A stretch of 38,001 nt of DNA, from assembly GCA_964442345.1 (NCBI GenBank), contig CAYTZD010000006.1, positions 1-38,001 on the forward strand. Direction: 5' to 3'. Positions 7,242-16,477 of this stretch are shown piece after piece; position 1 is the first letter of the stretch, and the number at the start of each line of letters is the position of its first letter. The position numbers and the translations under genes were made by a program. The DNA comes from Hippea sp964442345. GTDB lineage: Bacteria > Campylobacterota_A > Desulfurellia > Desulfurellales > Hippeaceae. The notes beneath the pieces were generated by a model. The model was given only the letters and a program-made list of their open reading frames with translations. It was not told the origin of the DNA and searched no databases.

Positions 7242-8282
7242 CAGTTTATAGACATACGCAAGAATCTCAGCTACAGCTTGATAAAGTTCTTCTGGAATCT
7301 CTTTGTCTATGTTTACTTTTGCGTACAGTTCCCTTGCAAGTTCAGGTTTTTCAACTATCGGTATGTTATTCTCTTTTGCTATCTGTTTAATCTTCTCTGC
7401 TATCAAGTTTATTCCTTTTGCCACAACCTTAGGTGCAGTCATAGAATTTGGGTCATATTTTAAAGCAACGGCGTAATGTGTCGGGTTTGTTATTACAACA
7501 TCGGCTTTTTTGGCTTCTTCCATCATTCTTTTTCTTGCCATCTCCATCTGCATACTTCTTATCTTTTGCTTAACTTTGGGATCACCTTCCATCTGCTTGT
7601 ATTCATCTTTCACTTCCTGCTTTGTCATCATTATACTCTTTTCAAAGGTATATTTTTGAAATAGATAATCCAAAATAGCAATAAAGATTATAAAAATCAG
7701 TATGTATATAACTATGGTAAATACACTTTTAAATAAGACTAAAAAAACAACATTTGTGGGTTGACCTGATATGTTAAGCCAATCCTGCATATTGTGTTTA
7801 ATGAAAATCCACAATATATAAGTCATCACGCCCGCTTTTAGCAAAGACTTTATAAGTTCACCAAAGGATCGCAAAGAAAACATATTCTTTAGACCATTTA
7901 TAGGGTTTATTTTATCAAACTTAATCTCAAGCACCTTCGGAGTGATATAAAAACCCACCTGGACGACATTAATTAAAAACGAGATAACTACAATTACGAT
8001 AAAAAACGGCAAAAGTATCTTTAACATTATGTCAAATGATGTTCTAAAAAGAAAGAAAACGCTATCTAAGTTGATTTTAAAATCAGAAGAAAGTTCAAAG
8101 AAATATACAAGCGACTCTTTCAATGAAGTTGCAAACTTATCTGCATTAAAATAGAAAAAGATAACGGATATCAGTATAAGAAATGCCGTGTTTAGTTCTA
8201 TCGATTTGGCTACCCTGCCTTCTTCTCTTGCTTCCTGTCTTCGTTTGGGGGTCGCAGGTTCGGTCTTTTCTTCATCTGGCAT
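7227..8282 (-). CDS. flhB: Flagellar biosynthesis protein FlhB
   Basis: Membrane component of the flagellar type III export gate that controls the switch from hook to filament substrates. The 351-aa protein has an Ala/Lys/Glu-rich N terminus (EKTEPATPKRRQEAREEG), four membrane helices between about residues 30 and 210, and a cytoplasmic domain. The autocleavage motif NPTH is intact at 266-269, in the context DVVITNPTHYAVAL. It starts one base after the fliR stop region, so fliR and flhB are tightly coupled. Length and motif order are standard. Confidence 0.97.
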   Translation of the reverse strand: MPDEEKTEPATPKRRQEAREEGRVAKSIELNTAFLILISVIFFYFNADKFATSLKESLVYFFELSSDFKINLDSVFFLFRTSFDIMLKILLPFFIVIVVISFLINVVQVGFYITPKVLEIKFDKINPINGLKNMFSLRSFGELIKSLLKAGVMTYILWIFIKHNMQDWLNISGQPTNVVFLVLFKSVFTIVIYILIFIIFIAILDYLFQKYTFEKSIMMTKQEVKDEYKQMEGDPKVKQKIRSMQMEMARKRMMEEAKKADVVITNPTHYAVALKYDPNSMTAPKVVAKGINLIAEKIKQIAKENNIPIVEKPELARELYAKVNIDKEIPEELYQAVAEILAYVYKLKRAS

Positions 8283-8283
8283 C

Positions 8284-9072
8284 TTATCCCACCTTTATAA
8301 TGGCATAAATATATTTAAAAGCTTCGTTGTAATAGGTTATAAGTGCATTTGTAGCAAATGTAAATGCGGCTCCAAGCACCAAAAAACCAACAGCTATATT
8401 CAGCGGAAAAGCCACTATCATTATGTTTATCTGCGGCATTGTTCTGGCTATAAGGCCAAATACCACCTGAGTGATAAAAAGTGCGATTATCACAGGAGCA
8501 AGAACATTAAAAGCCACAGCAAACATCATAGAAACAAGCTTTATAAAAATATTTACTATAGATTCGTTGATTACAAACTCGCCAATAGGCAGCATCTTAA
8601 AGCTAAATACCGTAGCCTTTATGAATTCGTGATGTCCGTCAATACACAAAAACACAAGTATGGCAAATATACTTTCAAGTTCTGCCAATATTGAGATCTG
8701 GGTATTCTCTTCTGGGCTTATAACATTTGCTATGGAAAAACCCATATTGTATCCGACAAGTTGAGCTCCAAGTTCTATGCCACTCCAGATGAAGTGTATC
8801 GTTAAAGCCAAAAGCGTTGCAAACACAATCTCTCTAACGGTAATGACAAAAAGAGAAAGTGCTGTTAGTTGATGTATATGGATAAATGGTTTTGCAACGG
8901 GAAAAATAGCAGCTGAAAAAACAAAACAAAAAGCCATTTTTACCTGCGGTGGTATGGACATCGATGAAAAAACAGGTGCAAAAACCATAATTGCAGAAAC
9001 CCTTAGAAGCACAAACAAGAATATAACGAAGTTTGTATAAAACGAACTCGTATATACTATAAGCTCATTCAT
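8284..9072 (-). CDS. fliR: Flagellar biosynthesis protein FliR
   Basis: Polytopic membrane subunit of the FliPQR export gate complex in the basal body. The 262-aa protein is almost entirely hydrophobic, with about six membrane segments, and shows the FliR-type phrases VFAPVFSSMSIPPQVK (about 30-45) and GLIARTMPQINIMIVAFPLNIAVG (about 205-230). It sits between fliQ (two bases upstream) and flhB (one base downstream), the usual order. Confidence 0.96.
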   Translation of the reverse strand: MNELIVYTSSFYTNFVIFLFVLLRVSAIMVFAPVFSSMSIPPQVKMAFCFVFSAAIFPVAKPFIHIHQLTALSLFVITVREIVFATLLALTIHFIWSGIELGAQLVGYNMGFSIANVISPEENTQISILAELESIFAILVFLCIDGHHEFIKATVFSFKMLPIGEFVINESIVNIFIKLVSMMFAVAFNVLAPVIIALFITQVVFGLIARTMPQINIMIVAFPLNIAVGFLVLGAAFTFATNALITYYNEAFKYIYAIIKVG

Positions 9073-9074
9073 CT

Positions 9075-9344
9075 TTATTTTATTATCGCTGGTATGCTTG
9101 AGTATAATTGAATAACATAGTTAACCATCAGCTTTGTCATCCACGGCGCTAAAAACAACATAGCTAAAGCGGTTGCTATTATTTTTGGTATGAATGTTAA
9201 GGTCATCTCCTGAATCTGTGTAACAGCCTGAAAAATGCTAACCAAAAGTCCAACTATAAGGCTGACAAGCAGAATTGGCATAGATAACAGCATTGTTACC
9301 TTCATTGCTTCTTTGCCTATTGCAACAACGGTTGTTATATCCAT
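9075..9344 (-). CDS. fliQ: Flagellar biosynthesis protein FliQ
   Basis: Small membrane subunit of the flagellar export gate. The 89-aa protein has the expected two membrane helices (about 15-40 and 50-75) and the family phrase LIVGLLVSIFQAVTQIQEMTLTFIPK between them. It is placed between fliP and fliR with gaps of three and two bases. Confidence 0.96.
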   Translation of the reverse strand: MDITTVVAIGKEAMKVTMLLSMPILLVSLIVGLLVSIFQAVTQIQEMTLTFIPKIIATALAMLFLAPWMTKLMVNYVIQLYSSIPAIIK

Positions 9345-9347
9345 TTT

Positions 9348-10094
9348 TTACCTCACAAAGCTTTTAAACAGAGATGTTACAACAAGATTCCACCCATCTG
9401 CCAGAACAAAGATAAGCAACTTAAAAGGCAGCGATATCATAATAGGCGGCAACATCATCATTCCCATACTCATAAGCACACTTGAGACTATCATATCTAT
9501 AATAAGGAACGGAATATATATCATAAACCCTATCTCAAACGCCGTTTTTAGCTCACTTATTATAAATGCAGGAATAACAACACCCATAGAGAGCTCCTGC
9601 GGATTTTTCGGATTTGGTATATGCCCAATTCTTAAAAAAAGTGCCAAATCTTTCTGTCTTGTCTGTTTAAGCATAAACTCTTTTAATGGTTTTGTTGCCT
9701 TATAATATGCATCTTCAAGTGTTATCTCGTTTTTTTCAAGTGGCAGGTAGGCATCGTAATATATAGATTTTATCTGTGGCGTCATTATAAAGAATGTTAA
9801 AAATAGCGCTATACCTATTAATACCTGATTTGGCGGCATCTGTTGTGTCCCTAAAGCCTGTCTCAATATAGCAAGAACAACAATAATCCTTGTAAACGAT
9901 GTCATCATAACAATAATTGAAGGTGCAAGTGCAAGAACAGTAAGCAAAATCAGTATCTTTATTGATTCTGCTATTGTTGTAGGGTTATCTGTTGCAGGTA
10001 GGGTAATATTTATCGATGGCGTTACAACATCAGCTGCAAATGTCAAAACTGGCAAAGCAAGAAGTATAATAACAATCAGGCTAATCTTTTTCAT
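9348..10094 (-). CDS. fliP: Flagellar biosynthesis protein FliP
   Basis: Core subunit of the flagellar export channel. It has a cleavable signal peptide (MKKISLIVIILLALPVLTFA), as is typical for FliP, followed by about four membrane helices. Diagnostic segments are MMTSFTRIIVVLAILRQALG (about 64-83) and QMPPNQVLIGIALFLTFF. Total length is 248 aa, as usual. The start lies inside the end of fliO, overlapping by 14 bases. Confidence 0.97.
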   Translation of the reverse strand: MKKISLIVIILLALPVLTFAADVVTPSINITLPATDNPTTIAESIKILILLTVLALAPSIIVMMTSFTRIIVVLAILRQALGTQQMPPNQVLIGIALFLTFFIMTPQIKSIYYDAYLPLEKNEITLEDAYYKATKPLKEFMLKQTRQKDLALFLRIGHIPNPKNPQELSMGVVIPAFIISELKTAFEIGFMIYIPFLIIDMIVSSVLMSMGMMMLPPIMISLPFKLLIFVLADGWNLVVTSLFKSFVR

Positions 10095-10404
10095 CTTTTA
10101 GCTCTTTCAACATACTTACATTATCTCCAACGCCTATCAAAAACTCCCTTCCATCTATCTCAACGATGGAGATATAATGCTTATTGTCTAAATAAAGCCT
10201 ACTTTTTACTTTCATTCTTGAATTTGATGCCCTACTTAGAGAATTGAGTCTTCGTGTAAGATAAAAAAAGACGAATATAATGCCAACAACCAAAATAAGA
10301 CTGCCAAAAGCTTTAATCGTATATCCAAAGTAATCAAGATTTTCTCCTGTTTCTGCCAATGCAAAAGAAGGGACAAAAAAGAAAGACAAAAGAAGACATC
10401 TCAT
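10081..10404 (-). CDS. fliO: Flagellar protein FliO
   Basis: Accessory membrane protein that helps assemble the FliP ring. The 107-aa protein has a signal-like N terminus (residues 1-17, ending ALAETG), one membrane helix (about 32-50) and a short basic cytoplasmic domain with the FliO-type phrases VKSRLYLDNKHYISIVEIDG and FLIGVGDNVSMLKEL. FliO is poorly conserved; the assignment rests on this topology plus its place between fliN and fliP. The ATG overlaps the fliN stop by four bases. Confidence 0.88.
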   Translation of the reverse strand: MRCLLLSFFFVPSFALAETGENLDYFGYTIKAFGSLILVVGIIFVFFYLTRRLNSLSRASNSRMKVKSRLYLDNKHYISIVEIDGREFLIGVGDNVSMLKELKDEKD

Positions 10405-10679
10405 TTTACATTTAATTCCATCAGGTCTTCTTTCGAATATATTGTGGTTATCCTTATTGCAAACCTATTATCCAGAACGATTACTTCACCCGTTCCAAGC
10501 GGCTTATCTTCAATGTTTATATTGATGTATTCACCTGCCATCTTGTTTGTTTCTACAATATCTCCTTCCTTCCATTTAAGCAGATCCCTTACAGTTACCT
10601 TTGTGCTTGCAAGATCAAATACCATCTTAAGTGGTATATCGAAATATAACTCAAATCTCTTTTTTATCTCTTCGCTCAT
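10401..10679 (-). CDS. fliN: Flagellar motor switch protein FliN
   Basis: C-ring switch component that also helps dock the export ATPase complex. At 92 aa it is a minimal FliN made of little more than the SpoA/SPOA domain. Typical features are DIPLKMVFDLASTKVTVRDLL, the GDIVETNKMAGEYINININ-like strand region, and GEVIVLDNRFAIRIT. It overlaps fliL upstream by four bases and fliO downstream by four. A fliM gene, often found between fliL and fliN, is absent from this position. Confidence 0.93.
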   Translation of the reverse strand: MSEEIKKRFELYFDIPLKMVFDLASTKVTVRDLLKWKEGDIVETNKMAGEYININIEDKPLGTGEVIVLDNRFAIRITTIYSKEDLMELNVK

Positions 10680-11266
10680 TGAATTATAAATGTTAAAAAG
10701 TATATTTTCCTAACAAGACGCCTGTGCAAAGCCTGATTTATGGCACTCATTAGCTCATTTTTTAATTCTTCCTTTCCCGATACAGACAGCAAATCATCTG
10801 AAGTCTTTGAAGAGATAACCGAGATAATTGTATCCCTTATAATTGCATCTTCAAGCGATATTCCTGTCTTTTCTTCTTCCTTTTTTGCTTCCTTATTCTC
10901 TTCACCCTTTGCTTCAAGAAGGACAAGTTTTACCTTTAGGTATCTATCACCGCCAACATCTGCAAGATTAACAATAATTGGGCCTATCTCAACAGGTTTT
11001 AAGTGAGACAGGCTTACTGCAGGCTCATAGGCTGGCTCTTCTTCTGGTGGTGGGGCTTCTTCTTCATGCTGGACTTCATGCTGTTGTGCGTGTTCTGTTT
11101 TTGCCTTCTTGGGTGCTTCTTTCTTGCCGCCTAAAACAAACATTTTAACGGCAACACCAACCACAACCAATACAACTACGGCAACCACTATGATTAGAAG
11201 TTTACCTTTACCTTTCTTCTTACCACCTTCTTGTTCTTCTGTTTTCTCTTCTTTATCCTTTGCCAT
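10676..11266 (-). CDS. fliL: Flagellar basal body-associated protein FliL
   Basis: Single-pass membrane protein that surrounds the stator and supports motor torque. The 196-aa protein has a Lys/Glu-rich cytoplasmic N terminus, one membrane helix (about residues 23-46), a charged linker with a His/Glu/Pro-rich stretch (about 55-80), and the periplasmic FliL domain. It ends in RKIYFLTFIIQ, the characteristic C terminus. An AAAGGAG Shine-Dalgarno precedes the ATG. It opens the flagellar part of the block, 48 bases after gpsA. Confidence 0.94.
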   Translation of the reverse strand: MAKDKEEKTEEQEGGKKKGKGKLLIIVVAVVVLVVVGVAVKMFVLGGKKEAPKKAKTEHAQQHEVQHEEEAPPPEEEPAYEPAVSLSHLKPVEIGPIIVNLADVGGDRYLKVKLVLLEAKGEENKEAKKEEEKTGISLEDAIIRDTIISVISSKTSDDLLSVSGKEELKNELMSAINQALHRRLVRKIYFLTFIIQ

Positions 11267-11314
11267 TTTCTAACTCCTTTTACCGATTTTATTATTAACT
11301 AACACAAAATTTAT

Positions 11315-12319
11315 CTAAAGTAAATAGTTTTCTTCTTTTAGTGGTCTATTCATCAAGTCTTTTAGTGCTTCTTTTGGATTTTTATTCTCAAAAAGTATCT
11401 TGTAAATTTCAGTTGTAATTGGCATCTCTATGCTATTCTTTTTAGCAAATTCATACACGGATTTTGTTGTATTGATACCTTCTGGCACCATCTTCATCGA
11501 ACTTAATATCTCATCCTTAGTCTTGCCTTCGGCAAGCTGAAGCCCTACCCTTCTATTTCTACTTAAATTACCTGTTGCTGTAAGCATAAGGTCTCCAATT
11601 CCAGCAAGACCTATAAATGTTTCACCCTTTGCATTAAAAACCTTACCAAACCGCATCATCTCGGCAAGCCCTCTTGTTATTAGGCTTGCCCTTGCATTAT
11701 GTCCAAGATTCAAACCATCGCTTATTCCTGCTGCTATAGCCATAACATTCTTCAGTGCACCGCAAATCTCAACGCCAATTATATCTTCTGAAGTATAAAC
11801 CCTAAATGTTTCGCAGCTAAACGCCTTCTGAAAAAAACTTGCAGTATCTTTATCTTTTGATGCTATAACTGTGGCAGTCGGCAAACCATTTGCAACTTCA
11901 AGTGCAAAATTGGGACCGCTCAATGCTGCAATTGTTTTTATGTTAAGCGTATTCTCTATTATCTGGGAAGGTCTGCAGAATGTCTCATTCTCCATTCCTT
12001 TACTTAAAGAGATAACAGGCACATCAATCTTTTCTTCTATAGAACTTATTGTCTCTCTTAAATATTTCACAGGCACGACAAAAACGACAAAATCCTTATC
12101 TTTAACCGTCTCGTTTATATCACTTAAGGCTTTTATGTTTTTTGGAAACTCAACATTCGGAAGATATACAGGGTTAACCCTTTTTGTTTTTATGCTTTCT
12201 CTTATCTCTTCTTCTCTGACATATAGCCAGACTTCATATCCTCTTCTTGCAAGTAGAATTGATATGGCACTTCCCCAGCTGCCTGCGCCTACTACACCTA
12301 CTTTAAACATTTTTCTCAT
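11315..12319 (-). CDS. gpsA: Glycerol-3-phosphate dehydrogenase [NAD(P)+]
   Basis: Reduces dihydroxyacetone phosphate to sn-glycerol 3-phosphate for phospholipid synthesis. The 334-aa protein has the N-terminal dinucleotide-binding motif GVVGAGSWGSAIS, the segment SLSKGMENET, the substrate region AALSGPNFALEVANGLPTA, and the C-terminal catalytic helical domain with EICGALKNVMAIAAGISDGL containing the active-site Lys. The start is ambiguous: ATG at 12319 or the in-frame ATG at 12310 (MFKVGVV), which is closer to the family's usual N terminus. Both overlap the end of coaX. Neither has a strong Shine-Dalgarno, so coupling to coaX translation is likely. Confidence 0.96.
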   Translation of the reverse strand: MRKMFKVGVVGAGSWGSAISILLARRGYEVWLYVREEEIRESIKTKRVNPVYLPNVEFPKNIKALSDINETVKDKDFVVFVVPVKYLRETISSIEEKIDVPVISLSKGMENETFCRPSQIIENTLNIKTIAALSGPNFALEVANGLPTATVIASKDKDTASFFQKAFSCETFRVYTSEDIIGVEICGALKNVMAIAAGISDGLNLGHNARASLITRGLAEMMRFGKVFNAKGETFIGLAGIGDLMLTATGNLSRNRRVGLQLAEGKTKDEILSSMKMVPEGINTTKSVYEFAKKNSIEMPITTEIYKILFENKNPKEALKDLMNRPLKEENYLL

Positions 12320-13061
12320 ATATCACTTTTAATCCAAAGAGTGTCAAATACGGTCTAAAATGGTCTATCTCGTTTATATGTCTGTAAAATATTGCACTAT
12401 CACCACCTGTTATAACGACCGTGCAATCTGTTTCCATCTCTCTCTTTATTCTTTTTATCATACCTTCTATTAAAGAAAGATAGCCGTAAAACAGGCCTGA
12501 CTGTATAGAGTTTATCGTTGTTTTTCCTATTACGCTTTCTGGTTTTCCCAAAGGCACTCGTGGTAATTTTGCTGTTTTCTCTGCCAAAGCATCAGCCGAT
12601 ATATGAATACCTGGCACTATTGCACCGCCGATATATTCACCCTTTTTATTTATCACATCAAAGGTAATTGCAGTGCCAGAATCTATTACAATCAATGCAT
12701 CTTTGAATTCTTCGTATGCACCTACGGCATTGACGATTCTATCTGCTCCCACTTCTGATGGGTTTTTATACCTTATAGGCATACCCGTCTTGATGCCAGG
12801 TCCAACTTCTAAGGGTTTTATGTTAAATACCGTCTCTATAGCGTTTGCAACGCGTGGTGTTATCTGCGGAACAACACTTGATATAATAGCACCGTAAGCC
12901 TTTTCGTTTATGCCGTATAGGTTAAACAGGTTATAAAAGTTTATGCAGTATTCATCTTGCGTTAATTTTAGATTCGTGCTAAGTCTAAAGTTTAAGAATC
13001 TATCCTTTAGAAAAACGCCGATGACTATGTTTGTATTGCCTATATCTACCGCTATAAGCAT
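12303..13061 (-). CDS. coaX: Type III pantothenate kinase
   Basis: Phosphorylates pantothenate in the first committed step of coenzyme A synthesis. It belongs to the ASKHA fold family. The 252-aa protein shows the phosphate loop MLIAVDIGNTNIVIGVF at the N terminus, the pantothenate-binding GADRIVNAVGAYEEF (about 103-117), and LIVIDSGTAITFDV followed by GGAIVPGIHISADALAEKTAKLP. The ATG shares one base with the tyrS stop (TAATG), and the 3' end overlaps gpsA. No other CoA gene is adjacent. Confidence 0.96.
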   Translation of the reverse strand: MLIAVDIGNTNIVIGVFLKDRFLNFRLSTNLKLTQDEYCINFYNLFNLYGINEKAYGAIISSVVPQITPRVANAIETVFNIKPLEVGPGIKTGMPIRYKNPSEVGADRIVNAVGAYEEFKDALIVIDSGTAITFDVINKKGEYIGGAIVPGIHISADALAEKTAKLPRVPLGKPESVIGKTTINSIQSGLFYGYLSLIEGMIKRIKREMETDCTVVITGGDSAIFYRHINEIDHFRPYLTLFGLKVIYEKNV

Positions 13062-14278
13062 TACTTCAAAACCACCTTGCCTATCTTTCTTTTTCCAACT
13101 TTTATAATATACTCGCCTTTGTTTAGTTTCAAATTTTCATCTTCTATCTTGTTGCCGTCAATTGATACAGCCTTTGATTTTATCATCCTTCTTGCTTCAG
13201 ATGAACTCTTCGTAAAGCCAATCTCTTTAAGTAGATGGCATATCCATATCTCTTCGTCTATACCTTTTTCAATTGTCTTGATGTCGTCTGGTATATCCTT
13301 CTTCTCAAACATTTTTTTGAAGTGCTCTTCTGCTTCTTTTGCCTTCTCTTCGCTATGGAATCTCTTTGTTATCTCAAATGCAAGCATCTCTTTTGCTTTT
13401 TTGGGATGAAGTTTGCCTTCTTCAACATCCTTTTTCATCTGATTTATCTCATCTATGCTTCTGTCGCTTAAAAGCTCATAGTATCGCCACATCAATTCAT
13501 CGGAAATCGACATGATTTTACCGTACATATCGTTTGGCTCATCCGTTATGCCTACATAGTTACCGAGTGATTTACTCATCTTTTGAACGCCATCTAAACC
13601 TTCCAAGATTGGCATCATTATAACCGTCTGTGGCCTTTGGCCGTTTAATCTTTGAAGATGCCTTCCGACAAGCAGGTTAAATTTTTGATCTGTTCCACCA
13701 AGTTCCACATCTGCTTCTAATGCAACAGAGTCGTATCCCTGAATAAGCGGATATAAAAATTCATGAATAGATATGGGCTTGTTGCTCTCAAATCGTTTTG
13801 AGAAGTCGTCCCTTTCAAGCATTCGTGCCACTGTCATTGTGCTTGCAAGTTTTATCAAATCAACAGCAGTTAATTTTGAGCACCACTCTGAATTATAAAC
13901 CACCTTCGTCTTATCTTTATCTAAAATCTTAAATATCTGTTCTTTATAGGTCTGTGCATTCTTTTCGACTTCTTCCCTGCTTAGGGCCTTTCTTGTTTCG
14001 CTTTTTCCCGTTGGGTCTCCTATCATTCCCGTAAAATCACCAATCAGAAAATAAACTTCATGTCCTAAATCCTGAAAATGCTTCAGTTTCTGAATCAAAA
14101 CGGTATGACCAAGATGTAAATCAGGTGCTGTCGGGTCAAAACCTGCTTTTATCTTTAACGGCTTGTTGTTTTTTATGCTGTCTCTTAATTTTTCTTTTAA
14201 CTCTTCTTCATCTATTATTTCGACTGTCCCTCTTTTTATTATCTCAAACTGCCTTTGAACTTCCTTTTCTAAATCCAT
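13061..14278 (-). CDS. tyrS: Tyrosyl-tRNA synthetase
   Basis: Class I aminoacyl-tRNA synthetase that charges tRNA-Tyr. I chose the ATG at 14278 because GGGAGG lies directly upstream; a longer frame from 14323 would overlap nrdJ. The 405-aa product has the HIGH-type motif HLGH (55-58), the KMSKS motif (233-237) in GVQKMSKSLGNYVG, and a C-terminal S4 RNA-binding domain (about 342-405). The overall form, with GDFTGMIGDPTGKSETR after the HLGH motif, is that of the TyrZ-like bacterial subgroup rather than the E. coli TyrS subgroup. It follows nrdJ by 11 bases. Confidence 0.96.
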   Translation of the reverse strand: MDLEKEVQRQFEIIKRGTVEIIDEEELKEKLRDSIKNNKPLKIKAGFDPTAPDLHLGHTVLIQKLKHFQDLGHEVYFLIGDFTGMIGDPTGKSETRKALSREEVEKNAQTYKEQIFKILDKDKTKVVYNSEWCSKLTAVDLIKLASTMTVARMLERDDFSKRFESNKPISIHEFLYPLIQGYDSVALEADVELGGTDQKFNLLVGRHLQRLNGQRPQTVIMMPILEGLDGVQKMSKSLGNYVGITDEPNDMYGKIMSISDELMWRYYELLSDRSIDEINQMKKDVEEGKLHPKKAKEMLAFEITKRFHSEEKAKEAEEHFKKMFEKKDIPDDIKTIEKGIDEEIWICHLLKEIGFTKSSSEARRMIKSKAVSIDGNKIEDENLKLNKGEYIIKVGKRKIGKVVLK

Positions 14279-14289
14279 ACTGCCTCCCT

Positions 14290-16467
14290 TTAACCGCATC
14301 TTGAATACCCACAATTCCTGCACACCGCACAGCCTTCGACTATCTCAAGCGGTGAGCCGCACTCAGGGCATTCTTCTCCCACTATCTTTTTGGGTTCTTC
14401 CTTCTTTGTGCCATTTCTTAGGAAGTGGTCTCTTAACACCTGAGCTATGGCATCAGGCACAGATTTAATCAGCCTGCCTTTATCCCAGATAGGCTGGGCA
14501 CCTGTTATGCTTATCAGCGTGTTTATTATGCTTCTTACTTCAACACCGTTTTGGAGTGCAATTGATATAAGCCTGCCGATGGCTTCAGAGAGAGCAGATA
14601 TATCACCACCAGACTTGCCGATGTTTGCAAAGACTTCAACAGGCTCGCCGTTTATCGTGTTTACCGTTACATAAAGCGTTCCCCTTGATGTTTTTACCTT
14701 CTCTGTAAAGCCGTTTAAAACAATTGGCCTTGAGAATGATTTTGTCTGTGTTTTCTCTTCCTTCTTCGGCACAACCAAAACCTGCTCTTCCCTTGAGCCG
14801 TCTCTATAAACCGTTACGCCCTTTAGTCCCTTCTTGTAAGCATAGTCGTATGCTTCCTTCACATCTTCAACCGTTACGGAATTAGCCATATTTATCGTCT
14901 TTGAGACGGCGTTGTCTGTGTATTTCTGGAATGCAGCCTGAATGTCTATGTGTGCCTTGTATGAGATGTCCATAGCCGTAACGAAAAGCCTTTTTATATC
15001 TTCTGGTATCTCATCTATGCCTTTTAGACTGCCCCTGTTGTCTATGATTTTCTCTGCCAAGCTATCAGAATAGATACCTTTCTCTTTTAGTGCGTCAAAT
15101 AGTCTCTCATACACATAAGGCAGTCTTTTGCCGTCTAAAACCTGTTTGTAATAGGCTAAAGCAAAGATGGGTTCTATGCCGCTTGATGCATCGGCTATCA
15201 TAGAGATTGAGCCTGTCGGTGCAATAGTCGTAGTCGTTGCGTTTCTCATTGGGATATTCTCTTTTGCATAGATGCTGTATTTGTAATTTGGGAAGTTGCC
15301 CCTTGTCTTGGCAAGCTCGCTTGATGCTTCTTTGGATGTATCCTGAATAAACTTCATCACTTCTTCGGCTGTCTTAACTGCATCTTCAGAATCATACGGA
15401 ATACCCAAGTCTATAAGCAAATCGGCAAAACCCATTACGCCAAGACCGATTTTTCTGTTCTTTTTCGTATTCTCTTCGATTTTTTGAAGTGGATATTTGT
15501 TTACATCGATGACATTGTCAAGGAAGTGAACGGCTGTTTTGACTGTTTTTTTCAAGTCTTCCCAGTCTATCTGTCCGTTCTTAACGAACTTACCAAGATT
15601 GATTGAACCAAGATTGCAGGATTCATAAGGTAGAAGCGGCTGTTCGCCGCAAGGGTTTGTGGATTCTATCTCGCCCACTTCCTTGCTTAATGGGTGCTTT
15701 TCGTTTATTCTGTCTATGAAGATGATGCCCGGTTCTCCGTTTTTATGGGCTCCTTTGGCTATCTCGTCCCAGACAAAGCTGGCTTTTAGCCTGCCAACCA
15801 CTTCTTTGTTTCGTGGGTTTATAAGTTCGTATTCTTCGTCGTTTTCTAAGGCTTTTAAGAATTTATCCGTTATGGCAACAGAGATATTAAAGTTACTAAA
15901 CTCTCCTTCTTTCTCCTTACAGTGGATAAAGTCTAAGATGTCTGGATGGTCAACCCTGAGTATGCCCATATTTGCACCACGCCTGACGCCGCCCTGTTTG
16001 ATGGCTTCTGTGGCACAGTCAAAGACTTTCATAAACGATACAGGTCCGCTTGAGACACCCATTGTTGAGCTGACTATATCGTTTTTTGGTCTAAGCCTTG
16101 AAAAAGAAAAACCCGTTCCACCGCCAGACTTATGAATCAAAGCCGTTGCCTTTACGGCATCAAAGATGCTCTCCATACTGTCGTCTATCGGCAGAACAAA
16201 GCAGGCAGAAAGCTGACCCAATGGGCGTCCTGCATTGACAAGTGTTGGCGTGTTGGGTAGGAATTTTAATTCTGACATTATCTCGATAAACTCATCTGTC
16301 GTCTTTTCAACCTGCTTATCGTCTGCGTTGTAGTTTTTATCTGCTGAAGCTATGGCTTTTGCGACTCTTTCGATAAGCTGGTCGGGTGTTTCGACAATAT
16401 TGCCTTCTGAATCCTTTTGCAAGTATCGGCTTCTTAAAACAACCAATGCATTCTCAGATAATCTCAC
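14290..16467 (-). CDS. nrdJ: Class II (adenosylcobalamin-dependent) ribonucleoside-diphosphate reductase
   Basis: Reduces ribonucleotides to deoxyribonucleotides with adenosylcobalamin as radical generator, which works with or without oxygen. The start is GTG at 16467 with AGGAGG six bases upstream. In the 725 aa the catalytic N271-C273-E275 set lies in NPCGE, the redox cysteine pair is probably C89 and C284, and the phosphate-binding region is ATTTTIAPTGS (410-420). The C terminus (700-724) carries six cysteines in C-x2-C, C-x2-C-x2-C-x4-C spacing, a zinc-ribbon-like tail that may hold the re-reducing cysteines. No inteins are present. It implies a B12 supply by synthesis or uptake. Confidence 0.97.
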   Translation of the reverse strand: MRLSENALVVLRSRYLQKDSEGNIVETPDQLIERVAKAIASADKNYNADDKQVEKTTDEFIEIMSELKFLPNTPTLVNAGRPLGQLSACFVLPIDDSMESIFDAVKATALIHKSGGGTGFSFSRLRPKNDIVSSTMGVSSGPVSFMKVFDCATEAIKQGGVRRGANMGILRVDHPDILDFIHCKEKEGEFSNFNISVAITDKFLKALENDEEYELINPRNKEVVGRLKASFVWDEIAKGAHKNGEPGIIFIDRINEKHPLSKEVGEIESTNPCGEQPLLPYESCNLGSINLGKFVKNGQIDWEDLKKTVKTAVHFLDNVIDVNKYPLQKIEENTKKNRKIGLGVMGFADLLIDLGIPYDSEDAVKTAEEVMKFIQDTSKEASSELAKTRGNFPNYKYSIYAKENIPMRNATTTTIAPTGSISMIADASSGIEPIFALAYYKQVLDGKRLPYVYERLFDALKEKGIYSDSLAEKIIDNRGSLKGIDEIPEDIKRLFVTAMDISYKAHIDIQAAFQKYTDNAVSKTINMANSVTVEDVKEAYDYAYKKGLKGVTVYRDGSREEQVLVVPKKEEKTQTKSFSRPIVLNGFTEKVKTSRGTLYVTVNTINGEPVEVFANIGKSGGDISALSEAIGRLISIALQNGVEVRSIINTLISITGAQPIWDKGRLIKSVPDAIAQVLRDHFLRNGTKKEEPKKIVGEECPECGSPLEIVEGCAVCRNCGYSRCG

Positions 16468-16477
16468 AATTTACCTC